From the NCBI GenBank assembly GCA_003427395.1, contig BFEA01001009.1, positions 59,491 through 110,087 of the forward strand: DNA of 50,597 nucleotides, given 5' to 3'. A program made the position numbers and the translations under genes. The DNA is from Chara braunii. Taxonomy: Eukaryota > Streptophyta > Charophyceae > Charales > Characeae. Positions 1-10,172 of the stretch are shown one piece after another; position 1 is the first letter of the stretch, and each line of letters opens with the position of its first letter. The notes under the pieces are model-generated. The model worked only from the letters and a program-made list of their open reading frames with translations, made no database searches and was not told where the DNA came from.

Positions 1-23
1 GCAAATACACAAGAATCCCAAGA

Positions 24-98
24 TCAACCCACTAGGAATCGAACCTAAGACCTTCCGCCAAAGAGGCAGAACACTTAACCAATCGGAAAAGAGAGTTG
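24..98 (-). tRNA. tRNA-like sequence, unit 1 (Lys-CUU-like, degenerate)
   Basis: Read on the minus strand, 75 nt fold as a near cloverleaf. The acceptor is CAACTCT with TGGGTTG (one mismatch, one GU). The anticodon stem is TCTGC with GCGGA around loop CTCTTTG, giving anticodon CUU. A five-base variable loop and T arm TTAGG-TTCGATT-CCTAG follow. The B-box core GGTTCGATTCC is intact. The D stem is poor and base 37 is U, so this is more likely a tRNA-derived repeat or pseudo-tRNA than a working gene. Confidence 0.35.
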
Positions 99-295
99 GG
101 ATGAAAGTGAAGCCCCTTAAGGGACATTTCACCCCACCCTAGCATGGTATGTATTTTTTAGAAGTACATCCATGACCCGGTGTACCCAGACTCAACTCAA
201 CCGAGGCCCTTCAGCCACCTATCCGACCTCAACCAAGCCACGACAAGGGCGTCTTACAGGCTCTGCGCGCTTTCAAATACACAAGAATCCCAAGA

Positions 296-370
296 TCAAC
301 CCACTAGGAATTGAACCTAAGACCTTCCGCCAAAGAGGCAGAACACTTAACCAATCGGAAAAGTGAGCTG
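296..370 (-). tRNA. tRNA-like sequence, unit 2
   Basis: Same 75-nt fold as unit 1. Here the acceptor CAGCTCA pairs fully with TGGGTTG if two GU pairs are allowed. The T loop reads TTCAATT instead of TTCGATT. Anticodon CUU is retained, the D stem is weak. Confidence 0.35.
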
Positions 371-567
371 GTATGGAAATGAAGCCCCTTAAGGGACATT
401 TCACCCCACCCCAGCATGTTATGTATTTTTTAGAAGTACATCCATGACCCGGTGTACCTAGACTCAACTCAACCCAGGCCTTTCGGCCACCTGTCAGATC
501 TCAACCAAGCCACGGCAAGGGCATCTGACAGGCTCTGCGCGCTTGCAAATACACAAGAATCCCAAGA

Positions 568-642
568 TCAACCCACTAGGAATCGAACCTAACACCTTCC
601 GCCAAAGAGGCAGAACACTTAACCAATTGGAAAAGTGAGCTG
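568..642 (-). tRNA. tRNA-like sequence, unit 3
   Basis: Same 75-nt fold, acceptor paired as in unit 2. Two single-base differences lie in the D loop (CCAATTGG against CCAATCGG on the plus strand) and the variable loop. Anticodon CUU is retained. Confidence 0.35.
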
Positions 643-839
643 GGATGAAAGTGAAGCGCCTTAAGGGACATTTCACCCCACCCCAGCATGGTATGTATTT
701 TTTAGAAGTACATCCATGACCCGGTGTACCCAGACTCAACTCAACCCAGGCCTTTCGGCCACCTGTCAGACCTCAACCAAGCCACGACAAGGGCGTCTGA
801 CAGGCTCTGCGCGCTTTCAAATACACAAGAATCCCAAGA

Positions 840-914
840 TCAACCCGCTAGGAATCGAACCTAAGACCTTCCGCCAAAGAGACAGAACACTTAACCAATC
901 AGAAAAGTGAGCTG
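840..914 (-). tRNA. tRNA-like sequence, unit 4
   Basis: Same 75-nt fold. The innermost acceptor pair is lost (CAGCTCA against CGGGTTG) and one anticodon-stem base differs (AGACAGA on the plus strand). This unit looks the most decayed. Confidence 0.3.
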
Positions 915-1109
915 GGATGAAAGTGAAGCCCCTTAAGGGACATTTCACCCCACCCCAGCATGGTATGTATTTTTAGAAGTACAGCTATGACCCGGTGTAC
1001 CCAGACTCAACTCAACCCAGGCCTTTCGGCCACCTGTCAGACCTCAACCAAGCCACGACAAGGGCGTTTGACAGGCTCTGCGCGCTTGCAAATACACAAG
1101 AATCCCAAG

Positions 1110-1237
1110 GTGTACGTCTTTATGGGAGCGGCAGTCTAGCCGCAATTGTCCAGTAGCATCGCCATGTAGAAATTGGCAACCTCATCGTTGAGCTCCCCGT
1201 ATCCATCCATGAGTGTGATGATGTCCTTGACCGAGAC
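1110..1237 (-). pseudogene. Ulp1/SENP-type (C48) peptidase fragment, N-terminal edge only
   Basis: The minus-strand exon begins after a good acceptor, TTTACAG at 1238-1244. It reads for 33 codons and contains ELNDEVANFYMAMLLD, which matches the WLNDEVINFYM.LL block that opens the Ulp1/SENP SUMO-protease fold. A TAG stop follows at 1136-1138 and the frame then meets the 272-bp array at about 1109. The catalytic His, Asp and Cys would lie downstream and are absent, so this piece cannot be a working protease. An in-frame join to the exon at 1489-1740 is possible across an intron at 1238-1488 (weak donor GTGTAA). C48 domains are common in plant DNA transposons, which fits the surroundings. Confidence 0.6.
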
Positions 1238-1482
1238 CTGTAAATTGTGTGACGGCAAACGCGCAGCGATGAAAGTGAGAGGCAACCGAGAGCGGATAAC
1301 GTCCTGAGGGACTGCTCTTCCATCTGGAGGAAACCCTGTTCAACAAACACCCGCAACACACATCAAGCACAACGGACGGAGGACTATGAGAAAACGCGGC
1401 CCTAGCAACCAGGGTCCGACGAACTGCCACTCTGCGGCCCAAACATTTCATGCATAACGACACCGCTACTTCTGGACCTTCT

Positions 1483-1833
1483 TTACACATTTGGTTCTAA
1501 ACTAGCACTGTCCTTCTTTATATCCTTGCAAACTTCGATAAGGATTTCCTTGCAGTCCTTCTCAGCAACACCCGCTGCCTCTGCAACGAGTTTCGCGCGC
1601 GGACGTACTATGGGCACAACCACCAGTTCGGGAGGCTTCAGAGGCTTCCTGTCCCCATAAAACTTGAAGGAATCGGTGACATCGCCAAGTCCAGTGCCTC
1701 CCACAACCAGGACTGACAACTTCGAGGGGGCAGTCGGTTCCTGCAACATGTGTGTTTGTCCACGAGTTCGTTGACATGTACAAGAAATAGCACACCATGT
1801 TCGACTACAATAAGCGTCGGTGAAGACATCCAC
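1483..1833 (-). pseudogene. Possible upstream exon of the protease-bearing gene, family unknown
   Basis: This 116-codon open frame has a protein-like second half beginning after an acceptor-like TTGCAG at 1741-1746. That half includes LSVLVVGGTGLGDVTDSF and a charged helical stretch AEKDCKEILIEVCKDIKKD. Its stop at 1483-1485 overlaps a possible splice donor at 1488, and joining there keeps frame with the Ulp1-like exon. The first 30 residues are Cys-rich and are probably intron. I do not recognise the family. Confidence 0.35.
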
Positions 1834-1837
1834 CGAT

Positions 1838-1976
1838 AGCGTTCAACTGGCGGCTAAGAACACAACTCCGCAAGAGTAACGAAGCAAACAACACTTCATG
1901 AACCCCAGTGGTAACGTTTAGTTGGCGGCTGTCAATACAACTCCCCTGAAGCAACAAAGCAAACAACACTTCACGA
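1838..1976. repeat. Two direct copies of a 65-bp segment
   Basis: Positions 1838-1900 and 1911-1976 share GGCGGCT, ACAACTCC and AAGCAAACAACACTTCA in the same order with scattered differences. They lie between the two minus-strand frames and have no evident role. Confidence 0.7.
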
Positions 1977-1984
1977 AGTCATGA

Positions 1985-2752
1985 TTACGAGCGGGAAGCA
2001 AGCTGAGAAATCCAGTGCTTACCAGGCTTAGCTTCCACGTCAGCGGAGTCCACCGATGGTAGTCCCAGCACGATTGCCGAACCTCTGCGCGTCGACGTCG
2101 TGATGATGTGCTCCAAACCACTTGAAAAACTTGATAGGTTGGAGATGTCGGCATCGACGATCAGCGACGGCATAAATTCCTCCCGATGGCGCAAATCCTC
2201 CACGTCCGCGACGGACAAATTCATTCCGCTCTTCTCCGGACTAAGAGCGCCAATGTCCACAACATTGACAGGTTGTGTTTTCTCCATTGCCCCAGCGTCG
2301 TATTGTGCCGTGCTCAAGGTACCACGGATGCGGAACAACACTTCCTCCCCCCTTAACTTGTTGTCCTCGTGCGCTGTATTTTTGTCGTCGTCACTTGAGT
2401 AGAACAATTTATCTTCAACAACGTCAGAGGCCGTTTTCACAATATCCTCTCCCATAGCCACATCGTAAAGGCCGGAGTACAAGGGGTCCTCGTAACCCGG
2501 CTCGAGTCGTTGGTCCAAGTCGACGGCCCGCATCTCATTTCCAGAAGTGTCACGGGGCATGCTCACGTTGTCGGGTTCGGGATCAGTCCGGTCATCGGCG
2601 GGGTGCAGTGGCGAGGACCCGTCCACTTTGTCGAAAGCAGTGACATGTCCACAACCCTCGACGCCTGCCAGTTCGAATCCAGCGTCGGTCTGCTTCGGAT
2701 GCATCCGGATTACGGTCGTCTCCAAAGCATCATCATCGAGGGACATGCTCAC
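1985..2752 (-). pseudogene. C-terminal acidic low-complexity part of the broken ParB/MTase-like frame
   Basis: This 255-codon frame starts at the point where the 490-codon frame upstream runs into a stop. The two are offset by one base around CCCGGG at about 2,755, so they probably formed one protein before an indel. The sequence is rich in Asp, Glu and Ser (for example YSSDDDKNTAHEDNKL) with no domain I recognise. A good splice donor, CTG then GTAAGC, lies at 2022, so the last 13 codons may be intron. The palindrome family enters the frame at 2694-2709, where it encodes an IRMHP motif. Confidence 0.4.
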
Positions 2753-3230
2753 ATCGCCCGGGATCGGATTTCATCCGTGCCCCGACAGAGTCCGATGGCG
2801 CGGACGTGTCCGCTTTCACCGCAGAGTCGCTCAAGACCGTCAACGAAGCGCGCACCGTAACCGAGCATTCGTCTCCCCGTGTGCGGGAGTGGACGCTGGA
2901 ATTGGGTGCTAACTCACCCGCAAGGGAGCCCATGGCATTGTCTCGAACACCGACTACGAAAGACGGACAGTCTGCCTGCAGCTCCCTGTGGATTTCCATG
3001 CACAACATAACGGCGTCCTTACACCGATCGACTGGCACTGTAGACACATCCTCCTGATTCGGAAGAATCCGAATTTCGCCGGCAGGGTGTTCGGAAACCC
3101 GGACCGTCCATTCGGGTTCCGTGGACCGTTGTGCTCTCTTGACGATATGGGCCTCCAGGTTCGGATTAATCCGAACTTCCTGATGTGTTCCGGACATCGA
3201 CGTCGTTACCGTGGTTCGGATTGATCCGAG
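2694..3230. repeat. Palindromic 18-bp motif cluster I (inside the reading frame)
   Basis: Members are 2694-2709, 3058-3073, the perfect palindrome GTTCGGATTAATCCGAAC at 3159-3176, and 3214-3230. Degenerate ones lie at 2764-2777 and about 3092-3105. The sites lie in a frame that stays open through them. Confidence 0.8.
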
Positions 3231-4343
3231 ACAATCCGCCAATTGAGTCTGGAGCTGAGCTGGGCTGGTGCCATCCTTCACAACAACTGACACGCCAACC
3301 TTATCGATAAAATGTGTCGCACTGGTGGAGCTTATGACAGAGTCCTGCTCGCCAGCCCGCGGCATCCACCCAGGCCTAAAGTCGTTTCCCGTGTCCATCG
3401 AGGTGCTGCAAGTTACCGCCAATGTCGCACCGTCCTCATCGTCGTCGACGTCGGACCCCTGCCCGTCTCCTCTGCGATGCTTTGTCTTCTCTCTGCTGCG
3501 AGGCTTTTTTTTCTCTCCGCTGCCTTTTTTCCCCTCTCCGCCGCCTTCGCGCCCCGCAGACCCCTGGCTCATCGAGCCCTGTTCAGCCCCCCCCCCGGTT
3601 CCGCGTTGACCGCCACCCTGACCATCCCCTTCGTCGTCCTTTCCACGAGACTTGCGCACCACAACTCCAGACGTCGGGGTGATCGCAGGCAACTCCCAAC
3701 TCACTTGATTTAATGACGGGCTCAACGGAAGGCTGTAGAACATGGAGGATACTTCCAACCATTTATTTGACTGCAATAAATCGAACAACGTGTCCGCGTA
3801 TGTCCGCAGAGCAGGGTCGTCTTTGCGTCGTCGATTGACCTCAGCCAATTTCTCCAATACCGCCTCGTAGGCTCGAGATTTGAAAGTGTCACGGTCCCAA
3901 CGATCGTCATATTCCCAACCTCCACTCATGTCCCTCACGGCCACTGCCCAGTCACTGTCGAGAAGGACTGGCTGGAAATGGTCAGGGTGCCACATGATAT
4001 CATGGCCCCAATGTTCGGCTTTGGAGAACGTGTGTTGGTCGCCCATGTGGTAGGGCTGTGCAGGAGCCGAGAGATGTGGATGGTTAGGAGGAACTGGTCG
4101 GCCGGGTAAAAGACGTTCGGGGTGCAGTGTGAGACGTAGTGTCTCCACCGACGAAGTCCTCAGACGGGACAACCCACCCCTCTTGACAGTCGCTGAGGAG
4201 GACATGGGTGTGGGACCACCTGAGGTGGGTGTAGCGAGCGGTGTCCCCGGTTTGCCTACTGAGGGCGACTCAGAAACGACGTGGGCGTTGAAGATGGCTA
4301 ATTGGTCGTCGAAATCGATGAGGTCGTCCTCAACGCTCTCCTC
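2733..4343 (-). pseudogene. Linker and low-complexity middle of the same broken frame
   Basis: The open frame extends upstream in phase to 4343, just after a TAG at 4344-4346, so the methionine at 4205 need not be a true start. The N-terminal part has an ordered look (HDIMWHPDHFQPVLLDSDW, then LLQSNKWLEVSSMFYSLP). It is followed by a Gly/Lys/Glu-rich disordered stretch and an acidic tail. Four or five copies of the palindromic motif lie inside this frame (3058-3073, 3159-3176, 3214-3230, degenerate 2764-2777) and encode RILPN and RINPN motifs. No enzymatic motif is seen. It ends at 2733, one base out of phase with the following frame. Confidence 0.45.
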
Positions 4344-5514
4344 CTACTCAGTCTCGATATTATAGTCATCGTCCTCACCAAATGCCAGCCTGTAGTTGTC
4401 CAATGTGAAGTCGGCTGGATCGACCACACCCTCATCGAAAAAGACATATTCCAACCTCTTCATGAACCCCACTGGGCTGGTATGACTGGCCCCGTGGTAG
4501 CCCTGGAGGACTGCAATGGCGACTTCCTTTCGCATCACGAACTGCCCGTCTACTCTCCACTTCGGTTGATGGCCGAAAAGAAAGGAGTACACCTGGCGCC
4601 TTTTCTTCGAAGTCAACTCGAAGAACATGTCCTTATTCGGGTCATATACGGGCTCGACGACATGGTCGAAATCACACGCGTAAGCCCCGGACTGGACTCC
4701 ATGGTGAACAAATTGCACGGTATATTCGAGCTACGTTGAGTCCCCCTCCAAGACCAAGACGTGCCTTCCCTGGTGAAGCAGATTCCACACCACCTGCGTG
4801 CAGATTGCCCAAGAACAGCACAGCATCCGCCACACCACAGAAGAAAAGAAGTTGACTGCATAACTGATTAGGATTCCTCTCGAATTCCTTGTACACAACC
4901 CCCCTCTGGGTGAGGTTCCCAAAGTCCGCGAAATGCAAGGACTTGAAAGGCTTCTCCTCCACATCCATGGGTGTGACTTTCTGCTTCCTCCGAAGAGCGG
5001 CGACATCGTCTTCGGAAACAGTTCCCTCGTACACCGGATGAGTCAGCAGCTGTGGATCGTCGCCTTTGAAAAGGATGAGCATAACATCCGGCTCCTTCCA
5101 CATGCTGTTTCCGAACTGATGTGTCTTCTTCACTGGCGTCTTGTGAACCCACTTCCCCGTGTAGCATCGGGTAGCCCCAAGCGCACACAAAGATGTCATG
5201 AAGGAGAGGTTCCACGGGCAGGGAACGAATACCACCAATGTCCAGTAGTCCTGACAAACGATGCCCAGGAACTCACTGAGAGACGCGAATGCTCCAGAAT
5301 CCCAGCGCGATCGATCCACAGTTCCGCACAAGTCCAGCACGAAAGTGTGGGAGCGCAACTGATGGCCCAGTTTTCCCAGCACGTCCTTATGGTCCATAGC
5401 ATTCAATGGGTCGACCACGAACGGGGCCAGCGTCATCCCGGCGCTTGTCCTCCTCCACAAAATGTTGATGCATTCATCAACGCCCCGAAGGCCTTTTTTG
5501 GTTTGTGCGCGGTC
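4344..5514 (-). pseudogene. Degenerate N4/N6 DNA methyltransferase-like domain, frameshifted
   Basis: Segment order resembles N4/N6 methyltransferases with the SAM site at the C-terminal side. A hydrophobic strand with LDLCGT stands where DPPY would be. WTLVVFVPCPWNL, GKWVHKT and VMLILFKGDDP follow. Then comes KEFERNPNQLCSQLL, like the HPTQKP-helix region, and AVLFLGNLHAGG where D.FAG.G is expected. After a frameshift at about 4,770-4,800 the frame gives GRHVLVLEGDST. A TAG at 4731-4733 and another at 4344-4346 interrupt it. Both catalytic and SAM motifs are degenerate, so the fold may have been inactive even before the gene broke. It lies in phase with the ParB-like segment upstream, across the TGA at 5515-5517. 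The assignment rests on pattern order and is an inference. Confidence 0.4.
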
Positions 5515-5517
5515 TCA

Positions 5518-7173
5518 AGTGATCACCGATAGCACCACACGTTTCCACTCCGCCGGGAAATGCGGGTCGTTAACGAGGGCAACGGTTTTCTTGACGTTGC
5601 TGTCATGTTGACACCCTAGATACTGAGGGCACTTGTTGACGTAGGTGTTGTCGTTGAAGAACTTTCTGCTCTCGTTCCAAAGCTTTTCGTCGAGACCTTT
5701 GTCTGCGTACTACTCCAACAATTGTCGCTTGGACCTGAAGAACGAGGATTTGACATTCCACTCCTCCTTCTCCATTTCCTCGTACTCGAGCTCCACGTAG
5801 TGCCATAGCCTCAACATAATCCGGTCGATTTTTATTATGTCGACCATCTCCTTCACACGGTACTTCCCCTGCTCGGCCAACTTCTTGCTACTCGATTGAA
5901 CCCACACGACGGTAAGGTTCAAGACGCCGTTTAACAACCTTCTCTTCTCGCGGTCCGTCAAGTCTGCCAATTCCTTCCGGCAGTGGACATCCGGCTCAAG
6001 AACTTGGACGTAGTAAGTTTTCTCCTCCGCGCCCTTCTTTGGCTTCCCTTTCCCCTTTTTGAACGACGGGTCGTCCACCTTAACGTACCAGACGTGTTTT
6101 TTGACTCCCTGGCTGTTAGTCACATTGCAAAGTCCTGGCTTGGCCACCTCCTCATGGGTCGGCGGTTTTTCAGTCCAACGTCGCCCGTCAGAAGCCAGAA
6201 GTTTTCCTTTTGACCACTCGTCGTAGAACTTTTCCGCCAACACGAAGACCGACTCGTCAGCCATGGCCAGTGGGAGATAGTACCGAAGTTTCTCGGCCCA
6301 TTCCTTTTTCTTTTTTTCTTCCGTTGACAGGCCCCACGAAGGGGTGTACGGTGTCTTTTTCATAGCCAAGGCCATGAACTGAGTCCATCTACGCACCTCC
6401 TCCTTTTTCTTGGATGCATTGCCGAGCACGACACGCGGTCTCCCCTTAATTTTCAAGATATTACGAATGTCACGCATGGATAAAATCTGCAACCTCGGTG
6501 AATTCTTCTTGTCTTTCAGGTTGTCTTTGCAGCTGACATTGGCGTAGCCGTCGAATTCGTCGTTTGGGAAGTAAATTGGTCTGAATGGCCATTCACAAAA
6601 GTTGTAGTAACTGAACACCGCATGGTCTTTCACCTTCATCGCCGCCCTCGCATTATGTTGACCACACACAGGATAATACCAGTACTTCTCGGGGTGCGAG
6701 GCGTCGAAGTCTTGAGGCAGCACGCACACAGCAGGTTTGTCTTTCTCTGGTGGTGCGATGATCGGAGCCAGAACGGAAATCGGCTTTGTATATCTCATGT
6801 CTTTACGTTCGTAGCAGTCGATCATAGCCGTCGCGATGGTGTCCACGAGGAACGCGTCCAAGGATCGATGGTTGTACGCGTCTTCCCAGTCTTGAATATG
6901 CAATATTTTTTCGGGATGAACGTGCAACACGACGTTCCTCTGCAACCCCGTTTTCATCTCCAGGAAGAACGCTTTGTCGAGGTTAAATGTGTTCAGGTTA
7001 ATCTCCACCTCGTGGTCCCAATCCCCGGTGTCGCCCTCATCTGGTTTCCTCTCCTTTGTCGACTTCAACCTCTTCCCGGAAGACTCAACGGTTCTTCGTC
7101 GTGTCGACGGCTCTTTGGGCGTATCATCTCCACCGCCAACCCTTTTCCTCTTCTCAACGGAGTCGTCCGACAT
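5518..7173 (-). pseudogene. ParB-like domain protein segment
   Basis: I start it at the ATG at 7173 because the acidic/basic leader MSDDSVEKRKRV begins there; codons further upstream are shadows of another frame. After a nuclear-localisation-like Lys/Arg-rich N-terminus (RKRV, TRRR, GKRLK), residues about 65-185 follow a ParB/sulfiredoxin-like plan. HVHPEKILHI comes first, then a helix with RSLDAFLVDTIATAM, a TKPISVLAPI strand and YPVCGQHNARAAM, like the GxRRxxA/GQHR box. A long Lys-rich region follows, with YYVQVLEPDVHC and a helical YVELEYEEMEKEEW. TAG at 5710-5712 breaks the frame, but clear coding continues for 64 codons to TGA at 5515-5517. In bacteria and phages ParB-like domains are often fused to N4/N6 methylases, which matches the next segment. 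Homology is inferred by eye. Confidence 0.45.
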
Positions 7174-7183
7174 GCTCACTGTC

Positions 7184-7898
7184 AGATCAGGAGGCGTACC
7201 TGGTAGTCCACCCTCCCCTCCCACCCCTCCGCCAAAACTGTCTCTTCGCGCGAACCCAGCAGGACGATGTATCGATGTCCCAGGGAAGCCGCCCAAACCT
7301 CGAGGAAGTCTTTCATGTGAACGGCTTCGTCGTGGCCTGGCGACAAAAGGACAAAGAAGGGCAAAGCCATCGCACCCTCGTCGTACCCCCGGAACTTTCT
7401 CCCAGCAACCATGCATCCTTTTGCGAGTTCGTCGACGGAACCATCACTTCTGTAAAGCTTCCGCAAGGTAAACTTTAAAATGTCGTCGCCTTCGTTGGCG
7501 TACTCAACGATGGACCCTGCGAGGCGCGTCGTATCACCGCGACCGGCGACAAACAAGACTGGCCCTCATCGTCCTTTTGTCGGGATGGAGGCATCCTGGC
7601 ATGCCCAGTCCAAATACCAGACACGCTTGCTGTAGTCGCACCACAAGTTTCGGGACCCTAGTTGTTCCACCCCACCGACACCACCCCGACTCGTCGCCAT
7701 GATTGGTGTCCACGTCGTCCTTCGAGGCTCCTCCCCATGCGGGGCGGAACCACCAGCGGAGTGGGTTCCTCCGTGAGCAGCCTTTCCCTGAAACACGCGA
7801 AGCAAGCGGGAACACATCCACTCAGGACACTCAGCACACACAAGACGGAGTGATCGAAAACTCGAGCACGTCCTAACATCAGCGTCGACCCATAGCAC
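7184..7898 (-). pseudogene. Unrecognised upstream frame, possibly the N-terminus of the same protein
   Basis: One phase stays open from 7898 to 7184 apart from a TGA at 7566-7568, which reads like a CGA-to-TGA change. Recognisable blocks are RVWYLDWACQDASIPTKGR before the stop and VLFVAGRGDTTRLAGSIVEY plus LPFFVLLSPGHDEAVHMKDF after it. I do not know the family. It stops at 7182-7184, eight bases before the ATG of the ParB-like frame, which is one base out of phase. A frameshift inside one large protein is more likely in a eukaryote than two tightly packed genes. Confidence 0.4.
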
Positions 7899-8622
7899 CT
7901 ACGAAGACCACCATCCAACAACACCATAAGAACGAGAAGTGCAGTGATTGTTCAATGTCAATGGACCACTCGCCTGATCACGACGGATGGGAACTGCCAG
8001 CTTCGGATGAATCCCAAACAAGGAAAAGGAAAGAAATCACCAGAGAGAAAGTCCGGACAATTTATCTCGTCATCATCACACTTCCCTGAAGAGAACGTAA
8101 GGTCGCACACGAAAAGAGAACGTAAGGTCGCACACGAACACAAATCGTCGGAGGAACGTTCTCCCGGCTGATTGACGGCGAAAAGGCACAACGGCAAAAC
8201 GCGAGACGTCTGGAGGAAATTTTGTCTATGCTAGAAATCTACAATCATATCTATTCATTCAGAACGATGGACGATTGTTCCGGAACCAAAGTCACGGCAG
8301 AAGGACGTCGTCGTGAGGTCCGGATGCATCCGCGATCGACAGAGGCATGCAGTGGCAGAGTGGAATTACGTAAGCGGATTGACAAATGGATGATTCGAAT
8401 GGATCCGAACCTGACAGCGAAGGAAGTGTGACGTTGATGGAGCGGAGGCAAGTGTTTTACCCCAGTGTGGTTCGGATTCATCCGAACTTCACAAGGGGAA
8501 GGCCGTCTTCACCCGTGTGCTTCGGATTCATCCGAACTTCTTTTTGGTGTTCCTGGGGCCGATATTTACCGTGGCGTGCTGAACGAGGATCACAAAGTTT
8601 TCGTGCTTCGTGACCTCGACTC

Positions 8623-8779
<157 letters not shown>

Positions 8780-9462
8780 TTTATTGCGGGTCAACCCGAG
8801 GCGGGGGTGTGCCCCTGCTGTGCACGAAAGCTTCAACGGCTTTTCATTCCAAAAACGCATAATCGATACGTAAGAAAACTCATGGAAGAAGCTAATCGAG
8901 GGAAGGTTCTGATACATCCGAACATCCGAACTTGCCTGAGGGGCAAGATCGACGTCGTATATGGTCGGCTAATAATATCTGTCGGTGTCGGGCGGAGTAA
9001 GACCACGTCTCAGGTCCCCAGAACGTTGATGAAACAGAGGCAGATGTGTAGCCTCGTTGTGGTCCGGATTCATCTGAACTTGAGAAACGGAAGGTCGGCT
9101 TCGGCGGTGTGGTTCAGATGCATACGGATTTCAAAGCAGTGTGAACGGATCCATCCTAATTGCGCGGAAAGGAAGCCGCGATGTGGTTCGGATCAATCCG
9201 AGGTAGATGTGTGACCCTGTTGTGCTCGGACCCTTTAATGTCCATTTATTCGCATAGACGCATTATCGGCAGGCAGAAAAACCCATGTCGGAAGAGAATC
9301 GAGGGAAGCTCCGGACGCTTCCGAACTTGAAAGAGGGGCAACATCGACGTTGTGTTTCCAGCTGAGTGGGGTGTGCAAGACTGCATTGTGGTTCCTCCGA
9401 CTGCTAGTGGATCCGTGGCAGATGTGTGTTCCCGGTTTGGTGCGCGGTCTCTCCTGCTGCAG

Positions 9463-10172
9463 AGTTCGGATGCATCCGAGCCACACTCACCTTAAACTCA
9501 CAGGGACGACGACACCGCCGTGTGAAGTTCGGATGAATCCGAAGCACAGCCCGGGAACACCGGCAGCTCGGATGGATGGTATGGAGACAACAGATGATGG
9601 CGTCCTACCACCGGGTTTCAAGTTCGGATTAATCTGAACCACGTAGGCGATTGCCGGATCCATCCGTGCCACACCGACGTGCTTCGGTGCGGTTGGGATA
9701 AATCCCATAATCGCCGATGTGTTTCGGATTAATCCGAACCTGATACTCAGGAATGGTCGACATGGTTTGGTTCGGGGTGCCTCCCACTGCAAAGTTCGGA
9801 TGCATCCAAGCCACACTCACAGGTACGACGACACCGCCGTGTGACGTTCGGCTGAATCCGAAGTACAACGCGGTAAAAACGACAGCTCGGAAGGCTGGTA
9901 TGGCGACAACAGGCCAAGGCGTCCTTCCCCCGGTTTCAGATTCAGATTAATCTGAAGCACGTCGGCGATTATCTGAAACCCGATAATCGTCAATATGCGT
10001 CGGATTAATCCGAACCTGAAACCCGGGGGAGGTCGACATGGTTTGTTGTCGCCATGCCGGACATCTGAGCTGCCGTTATTCCCCGGCTGTGGTTCGGATT
10101 CATCCGAACTTTAGACGGTGGTGTCGTAGTCCTTCTGAGTTGAAGACGGGTGTGGCTCGGATGCATCCGGAT
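9463..10172. repeat. About 180-bp module in two direct and one inverted copy
   Basis: The copy at 9463-9660 recurs directly at about 9793-9970, a shift of about 330 bp. Both carry three palindromes in the same order and the phrases ACGACGACACCGCCGTGTGA and ACGGCAGCTCGGA-like. Reading 10172 back to 10035 on the minus strand gives a third copy, with AGTTCGGATGAATCCGAACC and GGCATGGCGACAACA. GGTCGACATGG lies beside the second and third copies (about 9757 and 10031). Confidence 0.75.

Larger units (their letters stand above)
1..1109. repeat. 272-bp tandem repeat array, four units plus a 21-bp fifth start
   Basis: The phrase CAAATACACAAGAATCCC recurs at 2, 274, 546, 818 and 1089, giving periods of 272, 272, 272 and 271 bp. 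Units are about 95 percent alike. Each contains a tRNA-like stretch on the minus strand, the palindrome CCTTAAGG, and a CAGGCCTTTCGGCCACCTG-like hairpin. The last unit stops after 21 bp, where a protease-like exon on the minus strand begins. No protein is supported here; short open frames on both strands simply repeat with the array. Confidence 0.93.

Noticed and set aside
1741-2022. Intron joining the acidic tail to the exon at 1740
   Set aside because: Donor and acceptor sequences look good, but the phase leads to the less protein-like frame, so the join is not supported.
4344-5712. Alternative genetic code with TAG as glutamine
   Set aside because: TGA and TAA interrupt these frames as well, frameshifts are present, and paired copies show TGG-to-TAG as well as CAG-to-TAG. 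Decay explains all of them.
5710-7898. Bacterial contamination or a bacterial operon
   Set aside because: The flanks are eukaryotic repeats and chromoviruses, splice-like signals are present, and the Ulp1 block is eukaryotic in type.
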